DNA of 64,000 nt from Psychroflexus aestuariivivens (GCF_004010055.1 NZ_RQVT01000001.1:1-64000); one strand, 5' to 3'; positions 8,567 to 17,380 are shown, counted from the stretch's first letter. Notes: a model not told the origin generated them from the letters alone. Translations and numbers: made by a program.

Positions 8567-9484
8567 TTAGTGTTGATTGATCCAGTCAAAATGTGCATCT
8601 TTTATTTGCGATTTATTGCTTTCTATATATTTTAGAAAAGTTTTAGCAACAGGGGAAAGCTGTTTAGATTGAAGCCACACCAACTGCCAATTCGTTGTTA
8701 TTGGTAAGCCTTTGATCGGAATGATCTCTAAATCCTGGTTTTTGAGTTCATTCTTTATCCCAATCAGCGGCATAACAGAAAACCCAAGTCCAGAAATAAC
8801 CGCTTGTTTAACTGCTTCATTGGATGTTAATTCTATTTTTTTATAGGTTGTAATTTTCTTTGAAGCAATAAAATCTTCCATGGCTCTTCGGGTGGCAGAG
8901 CCAGGTTCTCTATAAATCAATGGAAGTTTGTTTAATTTTTTAATCGAAGACAAATTTATTCCAGAGTTTTTGGAACCGACCAAATACAACTGATTCGGTA
9001 ATAAATCTATCGTATTGATTTTCAACTTATCTGGTAAAACTGAAACCAGAGCAAAATCTATCTCATTGTTTTCTAAACTTCTTACCACTTGTGTTTTATT
9101 CGTAACATCAATAGTGAGATCTACAGCTTTGTAAGTCTGAATGAATTTAGATACAAAATAAGGCATAACATATTTTCCGGTAGAGGCAATAGAAAAATTT
9201 AAACGACCGGTCATTAGTCCATTATAAGCATTGGTTTTATAATTGATAGATTCTACTTCATTCAAAATATTTTCTGCTGTTTTGGCGATATCTCTTCCGA
9301 AATCGGTGATATAAATCCTTCTGCCTACTTGTTCCGTTAATGGAATTGAAAATTGATCTTGAAAATTTTTCAATTGAATAGAAATCGCTGGCTGACTCAA
9401 ATGTAAATCTTCCGATGTCTTTGTAATACTTTGATTTTGAGAGATCTTAAGAAATACTTTAAGCTGATGCAAAGTGTAATTCAT
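8567..9484 (-). CDS. LysR-family regulator (CbbR-like) of the dab operon
   Basis: A 305-residue LysR-type regulator: winged HTH in residues 1-60 (LHLSQPAISIQLKNF recognition region), then a two-lobed effector domain. It is divergently transcribed from the dab genes with 92 bases between starts, and dab operons often carry a CbbR-like LysR neighbour. It probably controls the carbon-uptake genes and itself from the shared spacer, which holds a TTAAT-N7-ATTAA dyad. In CbbR-type proteins the effector is a metabolite reporting carbon or redox status; which one acts here is unknown. Confidence 0.85.
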   Translation of the reverse strand: MNYTLHQLKVFLKISQNQSITKTSEDLHLSQPAISIQLKNFQDQFSIPLTEQVGRRIYITDFGRDIAKTAENILNEVESINYKTNAYNGLMTGRLNFSIASTGKYVMPYFVSKFIQTYKAVDLTIDVTNKTQVVRSLENNEIDFALVSVLPDKLKINTIDLLPNQLYLVGSKNSGINLSSIKKLNKLPLIYREPGSATRRAMEDFIASKKITTYKKIELTSNEAVKQAVISGLGFSVMPLIGIKNELKNQDLEIIPIKGLPITTNWQLVWLQSKQLSPVAKTFLKYIESNKSQIKDAHFDWINQH

Positions 9485-9492
9485 AAATATTA

Positions 9493-9509
9493 TTAATGTA
9501 TGTGATTAA
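9493..9509. promoter_or_regulatory. LysR-type operator candidate (TTAAT-N7-ATTAA)
   Basis: A perfect 5-bp inverted repeat with 7-base spacing, matching the T-N11-A form of LysR sites, 9 bases upstream of the regulator start and about 70 bases upstream of the first dab-operon gene. A second pair, TTCATAAAT at 9480-9488 and ATTTATGAA at 9524-9532, brackets it. Confidence 0.5.
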
Positions 9510-9576
9510 ATATATAAATAAAAATTTATGAATCAAAATTATAATATTTGCACTTATAAACAAAATAAAATTAAAA

Positions 9577-9885
9577 ATGGAAACTAAAAACACAACTACA
9601 AAAGCAATTGACACTAAAGAAATTAACCTCGTCGATGGGGAGTTCACCAAATCTCAAGCCATGGACATTGTATCTGCCTTGATTGATCAAAAAATCAATT
9701 ACCACCGAATTGAAGGGATGCAATTTTGGGAAAGTAACCACCAAATAGATAAAAAACCCATAAACAATAGGGTAGAGCAGTTGAAAGCTGAAAAGGAAAA
9801 ATTTCAGGATATGATTAGAAGTCTTAGTTCTAACCAAACAAAATTGAAAATCGACGGTGTTCTGAAAATTGAAATCATCGAATAA
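9577..9885 (+). CDS. Small hypothetical protein leading the dab operon
   Basis: A 102-residue soluble, charged protein. Residues 20-60 (LVDGEFTKSQAMDIVSALIDQKINYHRIEGMQFWE) look like a helix-rich domain and residues 70-85 are probably coiled. Its ORF ends 28 bases before the dabB start. It is not recognised. Its place as first gene behind the LysR-controlled promoter suggests an accessory or regulatory part in bicarbonate uptake. Confidence 0.7.
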   Translation: METKNTTTKAIDTKEINLVDGEFTKSQAMDIVSALIDQKINYHRIEGMQFWESNHQIDKKPINNRVEQLKAEKEKFQDMIRSLSSNQTKLKIDGVLKIEIIE

Positions 9886-9913
9886 ATATTGGATAGACCT
9901 AAAAATCAGAGAT

Positions 9914-11380
9914 ATGAACTCAACCATAGCATTACAACACAACAAATCGCAGAATGTAAAGACAGATATTCCCTGGATTTCAAGATTGATCAATCCGATT
10001 TTGTGGATTTTTTTCTTCATCAGTATTGGCGGCATCGGAATTTATTTTGTGGAAGATGCCACCACTTGGACTCTAGGAACTTACTTCAGAATTAATGGCT
10101 TAAGTCTAGCAATCTTTTCCACTGTAAGTTTCTTTGGCGCACTGATTAGCACTTACGCCAAACGCTATTTACAGGGATTCAAGTTTCAAAAAGTATTTTC
10201 ACTATACAGTTTGGGATTCATTTCTTCGGTTTTACTTTTTGTAATTTCGAATCATGTTGGCTTAGTCATCGCCAGTTGGTTTTTTATGGGCTTATTTATG
10301 TCGAAACTCATCGGTGTAAATTCTGATTGGGGCGAAGCTCGTGCTGCTTCAAATTACGCGCTTCGATTTTTTGTAGCAAGTAGCTTACTTTTAAGTCTAA
10401 GCTTAGGTTTGCTAGCTTACTACAGCGATGCTTTGTTTTTGAATGTTATTTTTGAAAACCTTTCAAGCTTACCTTATTCAGTATTGCTTTCAGCTGCACT
10501 TTTGCTAATCTTAGCCGGACTTATACAATCTGCACTTTTTCCATTTCACCGTTGGTTATTATCTGCAATGACGGCACCTACACCAGCTTCAGCATTGATG
10601 CATGCCGGATTTATTAATGGTGCAGGCATACTGTTTACAATTTTTGCTTCGGTCTTAATCGCCTCAAACACATTAACTTTATTATTTATTCTGGGAGGAT
10701 TTACCGCAATTTTTGCACAATTTGTAAAACTACTTCAGGTCAATGTAAAGCATAAATTGGCCTGTTCCACAATTGCACAAATGGGTTTTATGGTAATGCA
10801 GTGTGGACTAGGATTTTTCAATGCGGCGATTGTTCACCTTATATTGCACGGGTTTTACAAAGCTTATTTGTTTTTATCTTCAGGCGAGGAAGTTGAAATG
10901 CGTTCTCCAGAACAAGCTCTCAAAATTAAAATTAAAGCTTTACAAGCATTTATAGTTCTTATTTTTGGCGTGTTAGGTGCAGGTTTATTTATGCTACTCA
11001 CCAATAAAACTTCGCTAACCGATAGCAGTATATTCCTAACTCTGATTATTGCCATTACCGTTGGACAAGCGACCTATAACATTATCAAAGCTAAAATTTA
11101 CAGTTATGGACAGCGTCTGATGCTTTCTGCGGCATTATTTATAATTGGTATTGGAATGTATGCATTGATTTATAATGCCGTGAGTTTATTATTGATTGAA
11201 TTGAATTATGCCATTGTGCCTCAAAAACTCACGGCTATTGAAATCGCTTTTGGTATGCTGTTTCTACTAGGTTTTTTCCTGATGAAACTTGGGATTTACA
11301 GAAAAACACCTTGGTTATACGTGAAACTTCTGAATTTGACACAGCCACATAAACACACAGTTTTAAAATTTAAAAAATAA
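9914..11380 (+). CDS. dabB: DabB, membrane subunit of inorganic carbon transporter
   Basis: A 488-residue protein with about a dozen or more hydrophobic segments, belonging to the NuoL/MrpA proton-conducting family in its dab-associated form. Family signatures include FPFHRWLLSAMTAPTPASA and LMHAGFINGAGIL in the middle. DabB supplies the cation path that energises DabA at the inner membrane, concentrating bicarbonate. The ATG at 9914 is chosen, preceded by AGAGA; a TTG at 9869 would overlap the previous gene. It is followed 5 bases later by dabA. Confidence 0.9.
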   Translation: MNSTIALQHNKSQNVKTDIPWISRLINPILWIFFFISIGGIGIYFVEDATTWTLGTYFRINGLSLAIFSTVSFFGALISTYAKRYLQGFKFQKVFSLYSLGFISSVLLFVISNHVGLVIASWFFMGLFMSKLIGVNSDWGEARAASNYALRFFVASSLLLSLSLGLLAYYSDALFLNVIFENLSSLPYSVLLSAALLLILAGLIQSALFPFHRWLLSAMTAPTPASALMHAGFINGAGILFTIFASVLIASNTLTLLFILGGFTAIFAQFVKLLQVNVKHKLACSTIAQMGFMVMQCGLGFFNAAIVHLILHGFYKAYLFLSSGEEVEMRSPEQALKIKIKALQAFIVLIFGVLGAGLFMLLTNKTSLTDSSIFLTLIIAITVGQATYNIIKAKIYSYGQRLMLSAALFIIGIGMYALIYNAVSLLLIELNYAIVPQKLTAIEIAFGMLFLLGFFLMKLGIYRKTPWLYVKLLNLTQPHKHTVLKFKK

Positions 11381-11385
11381 ATAGT

Positions 11386-13710
11386 ATGGATTTGCAAGCA
11401 ATTTCAAAGAATATCCAAACCTCTGCTAAAGTGGTTGGAACAACCTGGCCGCTTTACGCTTTTGTAACTTCAAACCCATTATCAGGCTACGAATCGTTGC
11501 CGTTTAAAGAGGCTTGTTTTCGAGTCTTTACCAAAACTGGAAGCATAGCTTATCCTGAAGTTTCGTTTTTCAAACACATGATGGAACAAGATTTTTTAAG
11601 TGAAAAACAAGTTCAAGATATTCTAAACGAACATGACTTTCAAGGAGAAGTAAAGGATTTCCTTAGCGCATTGAACACCTTTCAAAACAATTCACAGTTA
11701 AATCCTAACCACGAAGTCGATCAAATATTGGTCAAATGGTTAAGTGTCTTTTTAGATGAAGGCTTGGCAGATTGGCAAATGCCAGATAAAAAACAAGGAT
11801 TTTATCAGGCTTGGAAAAGTTTAGCAAAATATGATCAGAACCTAGCCTTTCCTAAGGGTGAAAAACTGCCAAAATCCAGCTTAGATGCCATTCATCAACT
11901 AACTGCGCATCTTAGCGAGGCTGAACAACTGCAATGTTTCGAAAACCATTTTGCCGCCTTGCCAGGTTGGGTGGGTTACATAAAATATCGAAAAGACAAC
12001 CAAACGGATTGGCAAGAAAACTTCCCATTGGAACTTGAAGATTATTTGGCGGTAAGACTGCTAATTACCAAGTTTTTGGGTTCCGAAGTCAAAGCCAACG
12101 TCAAGCCTTCTCAATCGCAGCAGCAATTGCTAAATATACTACAGCAGTGCTTAGCTGAAGTAGAAAACCATTGGCAAAAACATATGCTTCAAAAACTCAA
12201 TTTGAAAGGCCAAACTCAGGACAAAACTGCTAAACCAGACGCACAATTGGTGTTTTGTATCGATACCCGTTCCGAGCTTATCCGAAGAAATATTGAATCT
12301 AAAGGCAATTATGAAACCTATGGTTATGCTGGTTTTTTTGGTATAGCAATGGACTACGAAGCTGCATTTACAGGTTTGACTAGAAAATCATGTCCGCCAA
12401 TTTTGTCATCTGCTTTTAAAGTTACAGAACAAAATACTTCAGCTCACACCCAAAGTTTTCAAGACTTAGAAACAAAACATAAGAAATCAGAATTCAAAGG
12501 CTATTTTCTAAAGCGAATGAAAAATATTCTGCCATCGGCTTTTGGATTTGTGGAAGGTGCTGGACTTGCTTATGCTTACCAATTGTTGTATCGAACTTTT
12601 GGAAAACCTAAGAAGAACAAAAATTCGGCTTCAAACTCTGTTGAAAGTATCTGCGAAACGCAAATGCACAAAGTTAGCGACCAAAGCCATTTAAGCGTAG
12701 ATGAACAGACCCAAATTGTAAAATCTGCCTTCGATTTGACCGGCTGGAAAACTTTTGCACCACTTATTGTTTTTGCAGGACACGGCAGCCACACCGCCAA
12801 CAATCCTTTTGCCTCGAGTCTGGATTGTGGCGCTTGCGCAGCTAGTCCAGGGCGGCATAATGCAAGAATGATTGCTAAACTTGCAAATTCTAAAGAGGTT
12901 CGACTTGCGCTTAAGGAAAAGCACGGTATTTTGGTTCCTGAAGACACTTTATTTTTAGGAGCAGAGCATAATACCACTACCGATGAGATTGAGTTATTCG
13001 ATGCAGAAGCGCCAGAAGAATTTAAAGATCAGATTCGACTGCTGAAAAAAGATTTAGCAAAAGCGCAAATTAGTGCAACATCAGAAAGGCTAGGGCAGGA
13101 GGACAGCGTAAATCAAGCTTATAAGAAATCTACAGACTGGTCGGAAACCAGACCAGAGTGGGGTTTGGCCAAAAATGCAGGATTTATCATTGGCGATAGA
13201 AATCTGACTAAAGACAGCAATTTAGACGGTCAATGTTTCCTTCATTCTTATGACTGGGAAAAAGACAAAGATGGTAGTGCGCTCAATGCTATTCTAAATG
13301 GTCCAATGGTAGTTACACAATGGATCAACAACCACTATTATTTTTCTACGGTTGATAACAATATGTATGGTAGCGGTTCCAAAATCACTCATAATATTGT
13401 CGGTAAATTCGGAGTGGTGCAAGGCAATGGCGGTGATTTAAAATCTGGTTTACCACTACAATCGGTCAAGCTGACGGATGAAGAGAATTACCACCAACCA
13501 CAGCGTTTATCCGTATTTATTCATGCACCAAAATCAAGATTGAATAGTCTGATTTCTGATAATGAGAAAATTAAGGAACTGCTAGACAACCAATGGATTC
13601 ATCTATTGGTCATCGATCCTGAGCGAGAGAATCAAGTTGAAAAATATGTGGGACACTCGGCCTGGGAAAGCATAACTAAAACAAAGTATGCTGAAGCAGT
13701 TATGGCTTAA
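11386..13710 (+). CDS. dabA: DabA, carbonic-anhydrase-like subunit of inorganic carbon transporter
   Basis: A 774-residue member of the DUF2309/UPF0753 family. The zinc site known from Halothiobacillus DabA is intact: Cys291 and Asp293 in FCIDTRSE, His466 in AGHGSHTANNPF and Cys481 in LDCGACAASPG, with matching spacing. DabA works with DabB as a vectorial carbonic anhydrase that converts CO2 to trapped bicarbonate. No RuBisCO or carboxysome gene is nearby, so a heterotrophic use such as feeding carboxylases at low CO2 is likely. A strong terminator follows. Confidence 0.95.
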   Translation: MDLQAISKNIQTSAKVVGTTWPLYAFVTSNPLSGYESLPFKEACFRVFTKTGSIAYPEVSFFKHMMEQDFLSEKQVQDILNEHDFQGEVKDFLSALNTFQNNSQLNPNHEVDQILVKWLSVFLDEGLADWQMPDKKQGFYQAWKSLAKYDQNLAFPKGEKLPKSSLDAIHQLTAHLSEAEQLQCFENHFAALPGWVGYIKYRKDNQTDWQENFPLELEDYLAVRLLITKFLGSEVKANVKPSQSQQQLLNILQQCLAEVENHWQKHMLQKLNLKGQTQDKTAKPDAQLVFCIDTRSELIRRNIESKGNYETYGYAGFFGIAMDYEAAFTGLTRKSCPPILSSAFKVTEQNTSAHTQSFQDLETKHKKSEFKGYFLKRMKNILPSAFGFVEGAGLAYAYQLLYRTFGKPKKNKNSASNSVESICETQMHKVSDQSHLSVDEQTQIVKSAFDLTGWKTFAPLIVFAGHGSHTANNPFASSLDCGACAASPGRHNARMIAKLANSKEVRLALKEKHGILVPEDTLFLGAEHNTTTDEIELFDAEAPEEFKDQIRLLKKDLAKAQISATSERLGQEDSVNQAYKKSTDWSETRPEWGLAKNAGFIIGDRNLTKDSNLDGQCFLHSYDWEKDKDGSALNAILNGPMVVTQWINNHYYFSTVDNNMYGSGSKITHNIVGKFGVVQGNGGDLKSGLPLQSVKLTDEENYHQPQRLSVFIHAPKSRLNSLISDNEKIKELLDNQWIHLLVIDPERENQVEKYVGHSAWESITKTKYAEAVMA

Positions 13711-13776
13711 AACTTTAACTAAATACTGAAAGCTAAAATTTCACAAATAAAGTCAGTATTGTGAATTTCATTCCCA

Positions 13777-13814
13777 AACCCAAAAGCTATTAAAATTAGA
13801 CTTTTGGGTTTTTT
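13777..13814 (+). terminator. Terminator of the dab operon
   Basis: A perfect 10-bp stem (AACCCAAAAG / CTTTTGGGTT), 14-base loop, then a T-run, 66 bases after the dabA stop. Confidence 0.85.
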
Positions 13815-14034
13815 ATGACTAAAAGTTTAGGAGTTCTAGCATTTAGCGAGTTACATCATACACGAATTACAACCATTTAAATGTACCCAAGTTAGCCAAT
13901 TAATCAGAATTGGATTTTATAAAACAGTTTTCCTTGGAAGCCAAATGCTGAAAATTTTAGAAGTGTTTGAGCTTAGTAAATTCGGGACTTATAGCGTTTT
14001 AAATTGAAAAAATTTAAAAATTTAATGACTTTTA

Positions 14035-14067
14035 TTTGCGCAAATAGAGCAAATACTACTATATTTA
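14035..14067 (+). promoter_or_regulatory. Possible Bacteroidota promoter for a short transcript
   Basis: TTTG at 14035-14038 and TATATTTA at 14060-14067, 21 bases apart, fit the TTTG/TAnnTTTG pattern apart from the final base. A strong terminator lies about 45 bases downstream and no ORF intervenes. Confidence 0.35.
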
Positions 14068-14097
14068 TGGCATTATTACGAATTTTAGGTGAATTCG

Positions 14098-14135
14098 GGA
14101 ATCAATTAATAGCTCAAAAATCTAACAACTAGCTG
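14098..14135. repeat. 38-bp imperfect direct repeat, copy 1 (copy 2 at 14515-14552)
   Basis: Aligns without gaps to 14515-14552 with 32 of 38 bases identical, ending in a shared 15-mer TCTAACAACTAGCTG. Copy 2 overlaps the HU stop codon and the outer arm of the HU terminator. Confidence 0.75.
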
Positions 14136-14154
14136 CATTTTTGAGCTTTTTTTA
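14111..14154 (+). terminator. Intrinsic terminator with no obvious upstream gene
   Basis: Stem AGCTCAAAAAT / ATTTTTGAGCT, loop 14122-14136, followed by seven T. The dab operon already has its own terminator 300 bases earlier, so this one needs another transcript to explain it. Confidence 0.8.
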
Positions 14155-14474
14155 TGCCTTTTAATCAATAGACTTATTTTTTAAATATCTGAAAAACAAT
14201 ATTTTGAAAATTTAAATATTCAAATTTGAGTTTAAAATTATAATCATTTCGTTATCAAAACTTGCTTTTCATTCAATTCAGGAAGGTAAAATCATAAAAA
14301 TGAAAATATCTAGGAACAGAATTAAAAGATGTAAATGGTTTAAATATCGAAATTTAAAATCACTTAGAATAAAATCAACGATGCTAAGACGTATTCAGTT
14401 TATACTTAAAGATATGGGAAAATCTTTTAGACTTATGGAAAGTTTGCTTAGTGTTTTTTAGAGAGAAATTTGGT

Positions 14475-14520
14475 AAAAAAAAAGATTCCTCTGCTTATTA
14501 GGTAGATAAGCAAAGGAATC
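14475..14520 (-). terminator. Terminator of the HU gene
   Basis: Read on the minus strand, a 15-bp stem with one mismatch (arms 14484-14498 and 14506-14520) is followed by nine T. Confidence 0.85.
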
Positions 14521-14545
14521 AAGTAATAATTCAAGCGTCTAACAA

Positions 14546-14926
14546 CTAGCTGACTAATTTGAATTTAGCATTCCTCAGTAAAGGATGAAAGCCTTTGCCT
14601 GGTCTAAAGTTCAAATGCGCTTTTTTGACCGTGTTGGCATTCACTTCTTCCGGTGTTTCTTCACCATTGGATCTTACACCAATACTGAAAATTCCGAAAT
14701 CACCAAGTTTTACTGAACGTCCTTCAGACAATTCGTCTGAAATGTTGTGCACCAAAGCCTCCAAAACAGCCATACAATCTGCTTTCCTGACTGTGGACTG
14801 GTTAGAGATGAGGTGTGCCAAGCGGTTTAAGTCGGTACTTCCGCTTGCAATGACCTGAGCATAAAATTTGCTCGGCGCTTCTGGATCGAGAGGATTTTTT
14901 CTCTCTTGTGGTGTTATTTCAACCAT
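14546..14926 (-). CDS. HU-like nucleoid DNA-binding protein
   Basis: A 126-residue member of the Bacteroidota HU-related family, longer than classical HU (about 90 residues) because of an N-terminal extension (about residues 1-35) typical of this group. The HU core follows with KADCMAVLEALVHNI, LSEGRSVKLGDFGIFSI and the DNA-contacting arm and FRPGKGFHP. It bends and packages DNA in the cytoplasm. It is monocistronic with its own terminator, and its upstream region carries two DnaA-box-like sites. Confidence 0.9.
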   Translation of the reverse strand: MVEITPQERKNPLDPEAPSKFYAQVIASGSTDLNRLAHLISNQSTVRKADCMAVLEALVHNISDELSEGRSVKLGDFGIFSIGVRSNGEETPEEVNANTVKKAHLNFRPGKGFHPLLRNAKFKLVS

Positions 14927-15048
14927 GTTAAAAAAATTTATGCTATCCGTTTAATTTTGGATAACTGGTTAAGATGATAACAATTCTTGCTATCGCTTTA
15001 ACAAAACTAAAATCTTTTTAAGTATTTATTCTCAGATTTGATATAAAG

Positions 15049-15069
15049 TTATCCACATAGTTTTCCACA
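15049..15069. other. Pair of DnaA-box-like sites
   Basis: TTATCCACA (15049-15057), identical to the classical DnaA box, and TTTTCCACA (15061-15069), one base off, lie 12 bases apart in the same orientation in an AT-rich spacer upstream of the HU gene. Two sites are too few to call an origin. Confidence 0.4.
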
Positions 15070-15417
15070 ATTTCGTGTGTTGCCCACCATTCAAGGCTTT
15101 ACAAAATTAGAAATACATAAAAAATGAAAAATTTAACATTTTTTAATTAAAAATTATTCAATAATTCTATTTTGAGTTGCTCAATAATTATGAATATCAG
15201 TCAATTTTCTAAAAAATCAACAGCATATGATTTTATTTTTGCATTTGTCGTTTGTATTATTAACAGACAACCCGATTTGTTCAGATTGAAAACCATATTC
15301 AAAATTCCCAAACTTAGTTATTGCCAACAAATTTCACCAAACTTTCAACATCGAATGAAAGTTTTAAATTAGCATTTCTTCTCGATTTGTAATTAGGTAT
15401 TGACAATCGTAAAAATT
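15070..15417. other. AT-rich intergenic region
   Basis: Left border of the defence island. No convincing gene; the short frame at 15172-15372 lacks a start signal and has no protein-like features. It presumably includes the promoter of the HNH gene. Confidence 0.4.
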
Positions 15418-16515
15418 ATGAGTAGTTTTAGGCGATTTAATTGTAGTATTGATTCAAGTTACTCAAATCTAGTTTTAATGAACCAACTTCCTTTTTCTCC
15501 AGACATTAATAATAATGCTTTAGCAAGTGTATTTAATTACACATCAGCAACCTATAAGTTTTACTGGTTTTTAAGTATAGTTGAAGAAATTGAATTAGGT
15601 TCAAAAGAGATTAAAAAGGAAAATATTTTTGCCAGAATGATTGCAAATGCTTGGTATCCTGTAAAGTATTTCAAGCTATCTTTTGGAAGTCAAGATTATA
15701 TTTCTGAATTAATCAATGACTTTTTTAATTCTACATCAATAACAATAAACGATGATAAAAAAGAAATAAGAAAACGATTGCTAAATACTAAGGAGTCTAG
15801 CATTTTAAAAAAGCTTTATCATCTAGATAAAAACGTTCCTCATAAATTCTTAAGTCCTTGGTATAAAGGGACTAAATCTGCGGTTTACGAAGCTTCACAA
15901 CGAGATTATGACAATTCAATTTACCAGTTATTTAAAACTCATATCATAGTTAATCAGAATTGGTATGATTACATTAGATTGAATGCAAAAATCATCAAGG
16001 ACTTTATTTATTGGAATTTAGCTTTGTTTATTCAAGCTAGAAATCCAAATACACCTGATGTTATTAATAAGCTCATAAAACAAGCTAAACGAAAAACGCT
16101 CACAAAACAACGACAGAAGTTTTGGAATGTGTATTTGGAGCAAAAACCAAATACTAAATGTATTTTTACTAATGAAATCTTAGACATTAACAACTATCAT
16201 GTTGATCATTTTGTACCCTATTCCTTTGTTTCTCACGATTTAATTTGGAATCTAGTTCCTATTAATTCAAGTTTTAATACGTCTAAAAACAATAAGCTTC
16301 CATCAATTAAAAAACATTTTAAGGATTTCTATAGCTTACAAAAAGATGCTATTGAAATGTTTGGTGAATCTATGCCCAAAAAATATAAAGAAGAATATTT
16401 GTCTGTTTTTCCAGATTTTAATGATCAAAGACATATTGATTTTATAAAGTTTAAGGATATTATAAGTCCTTTAATAACTGTGGCTCATAACAATGGTTTT
16501 GAATTTTTAGAATAA
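15418..16515 (+). CDS. HNH endonuclease (uncharacterised two-gene system)
   Basis: A 365-residue protein starting at ATG 15418. Its large N-terminal region (LPFSPDINNNALASVFNYTS, ATYKFYWFLSIVEE, FARMIANAWYP) is of a conserved type seen in a bacterial HNH family without known function. The C-terminal third holds the HNH fold: Cys248 (CIFTNE), His261-Val-Asp263-His264, then NLVPINSSFN and KNNKLPS, which together give the metal-binding DH, the middle Asn and the final Asn/Lys. It probably cuts DNA or RNA. It is 4 bases from the methyltransferase-HIT fusion gene and next to a Wadjet-type operon, which suggests defence. Confidence 0.8.
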   Translation: MSSFRRFNCSIDSSYSNLVLMNQLPFSPDINNNALASVFNYTSATYKFYWFLSIVEEIELGSKEIKKENIFARMIANAWYPVKYFKLSFGSQDYISELINDFFNSTSITINDDKKEIRKRLLNTKESSILKKLYHLDKNVPHKFLSPWYKGTKSAVYEASQRDYDNSIYQLFKTHIIVNQNWYDYIRLNAKIIKDFIYWNLALFIQARNPNTPDVINKLIKQAKRKTLTKQRQKFWNVYLEQKPNTKCIFTNEILDINNYHVDHFVPYSFVSHDLIWNLVPINSSFNTSKNNKLPSIKKHFKDFYSLQKDAIEMFGESMPKKYKEEYLSVFPDFNDQRHIDFIKFKDIISPLITVAHNNGFEFLE

Positions 16516-16519
16516 GTAT

Positions 16520-17380
16520 ATGGCTAATCAAAACATTAACTCACACCGCACCGCCAAGGAAAGAGAAAAGATGTCCTTTCCGACGAAATTTTTGCTTGGT
16601 GAAAACTTAATTGAAGGTAACGTATTAGATTTTGGCTGTGGTTACGGTAAAGATGTTGAAGAATTAAAAGTCAAAGGATTTGAAGTAGAAGGTTATGACC
16701 CACATTATCAACCTAATTATCCAAAGCAAAAATACGACACGATTTTATGTCATTATGTGTTGAATGTTCTGCAAAACCAAGATCAAGCAAAAGTTTTATA
16801 TCAAATTTCTAGTTTACTTAAGTTTGGTGGAAAAGCCTATTTTAGCGTAAGGAGAGATATTAAGAAAGCAAGTTTTAGAACACATTTCATCCATAAAGTT
16901 AAAACCTATCAGACCAATGTGATTCTTCCTTTTAAAAGCATTTTTAGAAATGACAATGTTGAAATTTATGAATATCAACATTATAGTTTTTTAAATCAAA
17001 ATAAATCTGAAGTCAGTCCATTTTTTGAAAAGCTAGAACCTAAAGAACAAGTTGGCGAATTGGCGAGTTGTTTTGCTTTTCGAGATAAATTTCCCGTTTC
17101 TGAAGGTCATACGCTTGTAATTCCAAAACGACAGGTTTCCAGTTATTTTGAATTGAGTTTTAGAGAGCAATCGGCTTGCTGGTTTTTGGTAAACCTGATT
17201 AAAGCAGACCTACAAAAAGAATTCAATCCCGATGGATTCAATATCGGCATCAATGTTGACGAAGCTGCTGGTCAAACTATTTTCCATTGCCATATCCACA
17301 TTATTCCAAGATATAAAAATGACGTTGAAAATCCGCGTGGTGGTGTGAGAGGAGTTATTCCTGGGAAGAAGGAGTACTGA
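16520..17380 (+). CDS. Methyltransferase-HIT fusion protein
   Basis: A 286-residue fusion. Residues about 30-125 form a class I SAM methyltransferase (VLDFGCGYG at 35-43, acidic loop at VEGYDPHY, ILCHYVLNVL as motif IV region); it lacks the (D/N)PP(Y/F) signature of base-modifying DNA methyltransferases. Residues about 160-286 form a HIT-family nucleotide-binding domain ending in the catalytic triad HCHIHII (His256, 258, 260). HIT enzymes hydrolyse or transfer nucleoside monophosphates. The pair may modify and resolve a nucleotide or nucleic-acid end produced by the upstream HNH nuclease; that link is inference. It converges on jetD, with only 9 bases between stop codons. Confidence 0.8.
   Translation: MANQNINSHRTAKEREKMSFPTKFLLGENLIEGNVLDFGCGYGKDVEELKVKGFEVEGYDPHYQPNYPKQKYDTILCHYVLNVLQNQDQAKVLYQISSLLKFGGKAYFSVRRDIKKASFRTHFIHKVKTYQTNVILPFKSIFRNDNVEIYEYQHYSFLNQNKSEVSPFFEKLEPKEQVGELASCFAFRDKFPVSEGHTLVIPKRQVSSYFELSFREQSACWFLVNLIKADLQKEFNPDGFNIGINVDEAAGQTIFHCHIHIIPRYKNDVENPRGGVRGVIPGKKEY

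Larger units (their letters stand above)
14074..14154 (+). ncRNA. Candidate small RNA ending in a strong terminator
   Basis: The interval between the putative promoter and the terminator has no coding potential but ends in a perfect 11-bp terminator hairpin whose 15-base loop is almost entirely a sequence also found at the stop codon of the HU gene. Because HU is on the opposite strand, a plus-strand transcript would be complementary to HU mRNA there. This is inferred from sequence only; the alternative is a relic of a duplicated HU 3' end. Confidence 0.3.

Noticed and set aside
12576-12977. Minus-strand frame of 133 codons inside dabA
   Set aside because: Lies across the conserved zinc-site region of dabA; shadow frame.
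15049-15069. Chromosomal origin of replication
   Set aside because: Only two DnaA-box-like sites, no unwinding repeats and no dnaA or other origin-linked genes beside them.
15172-15372. 66-codon frame before the HNH gene
   Set aside because: No protein-like features or ribosome site; AT-rich chance frame.
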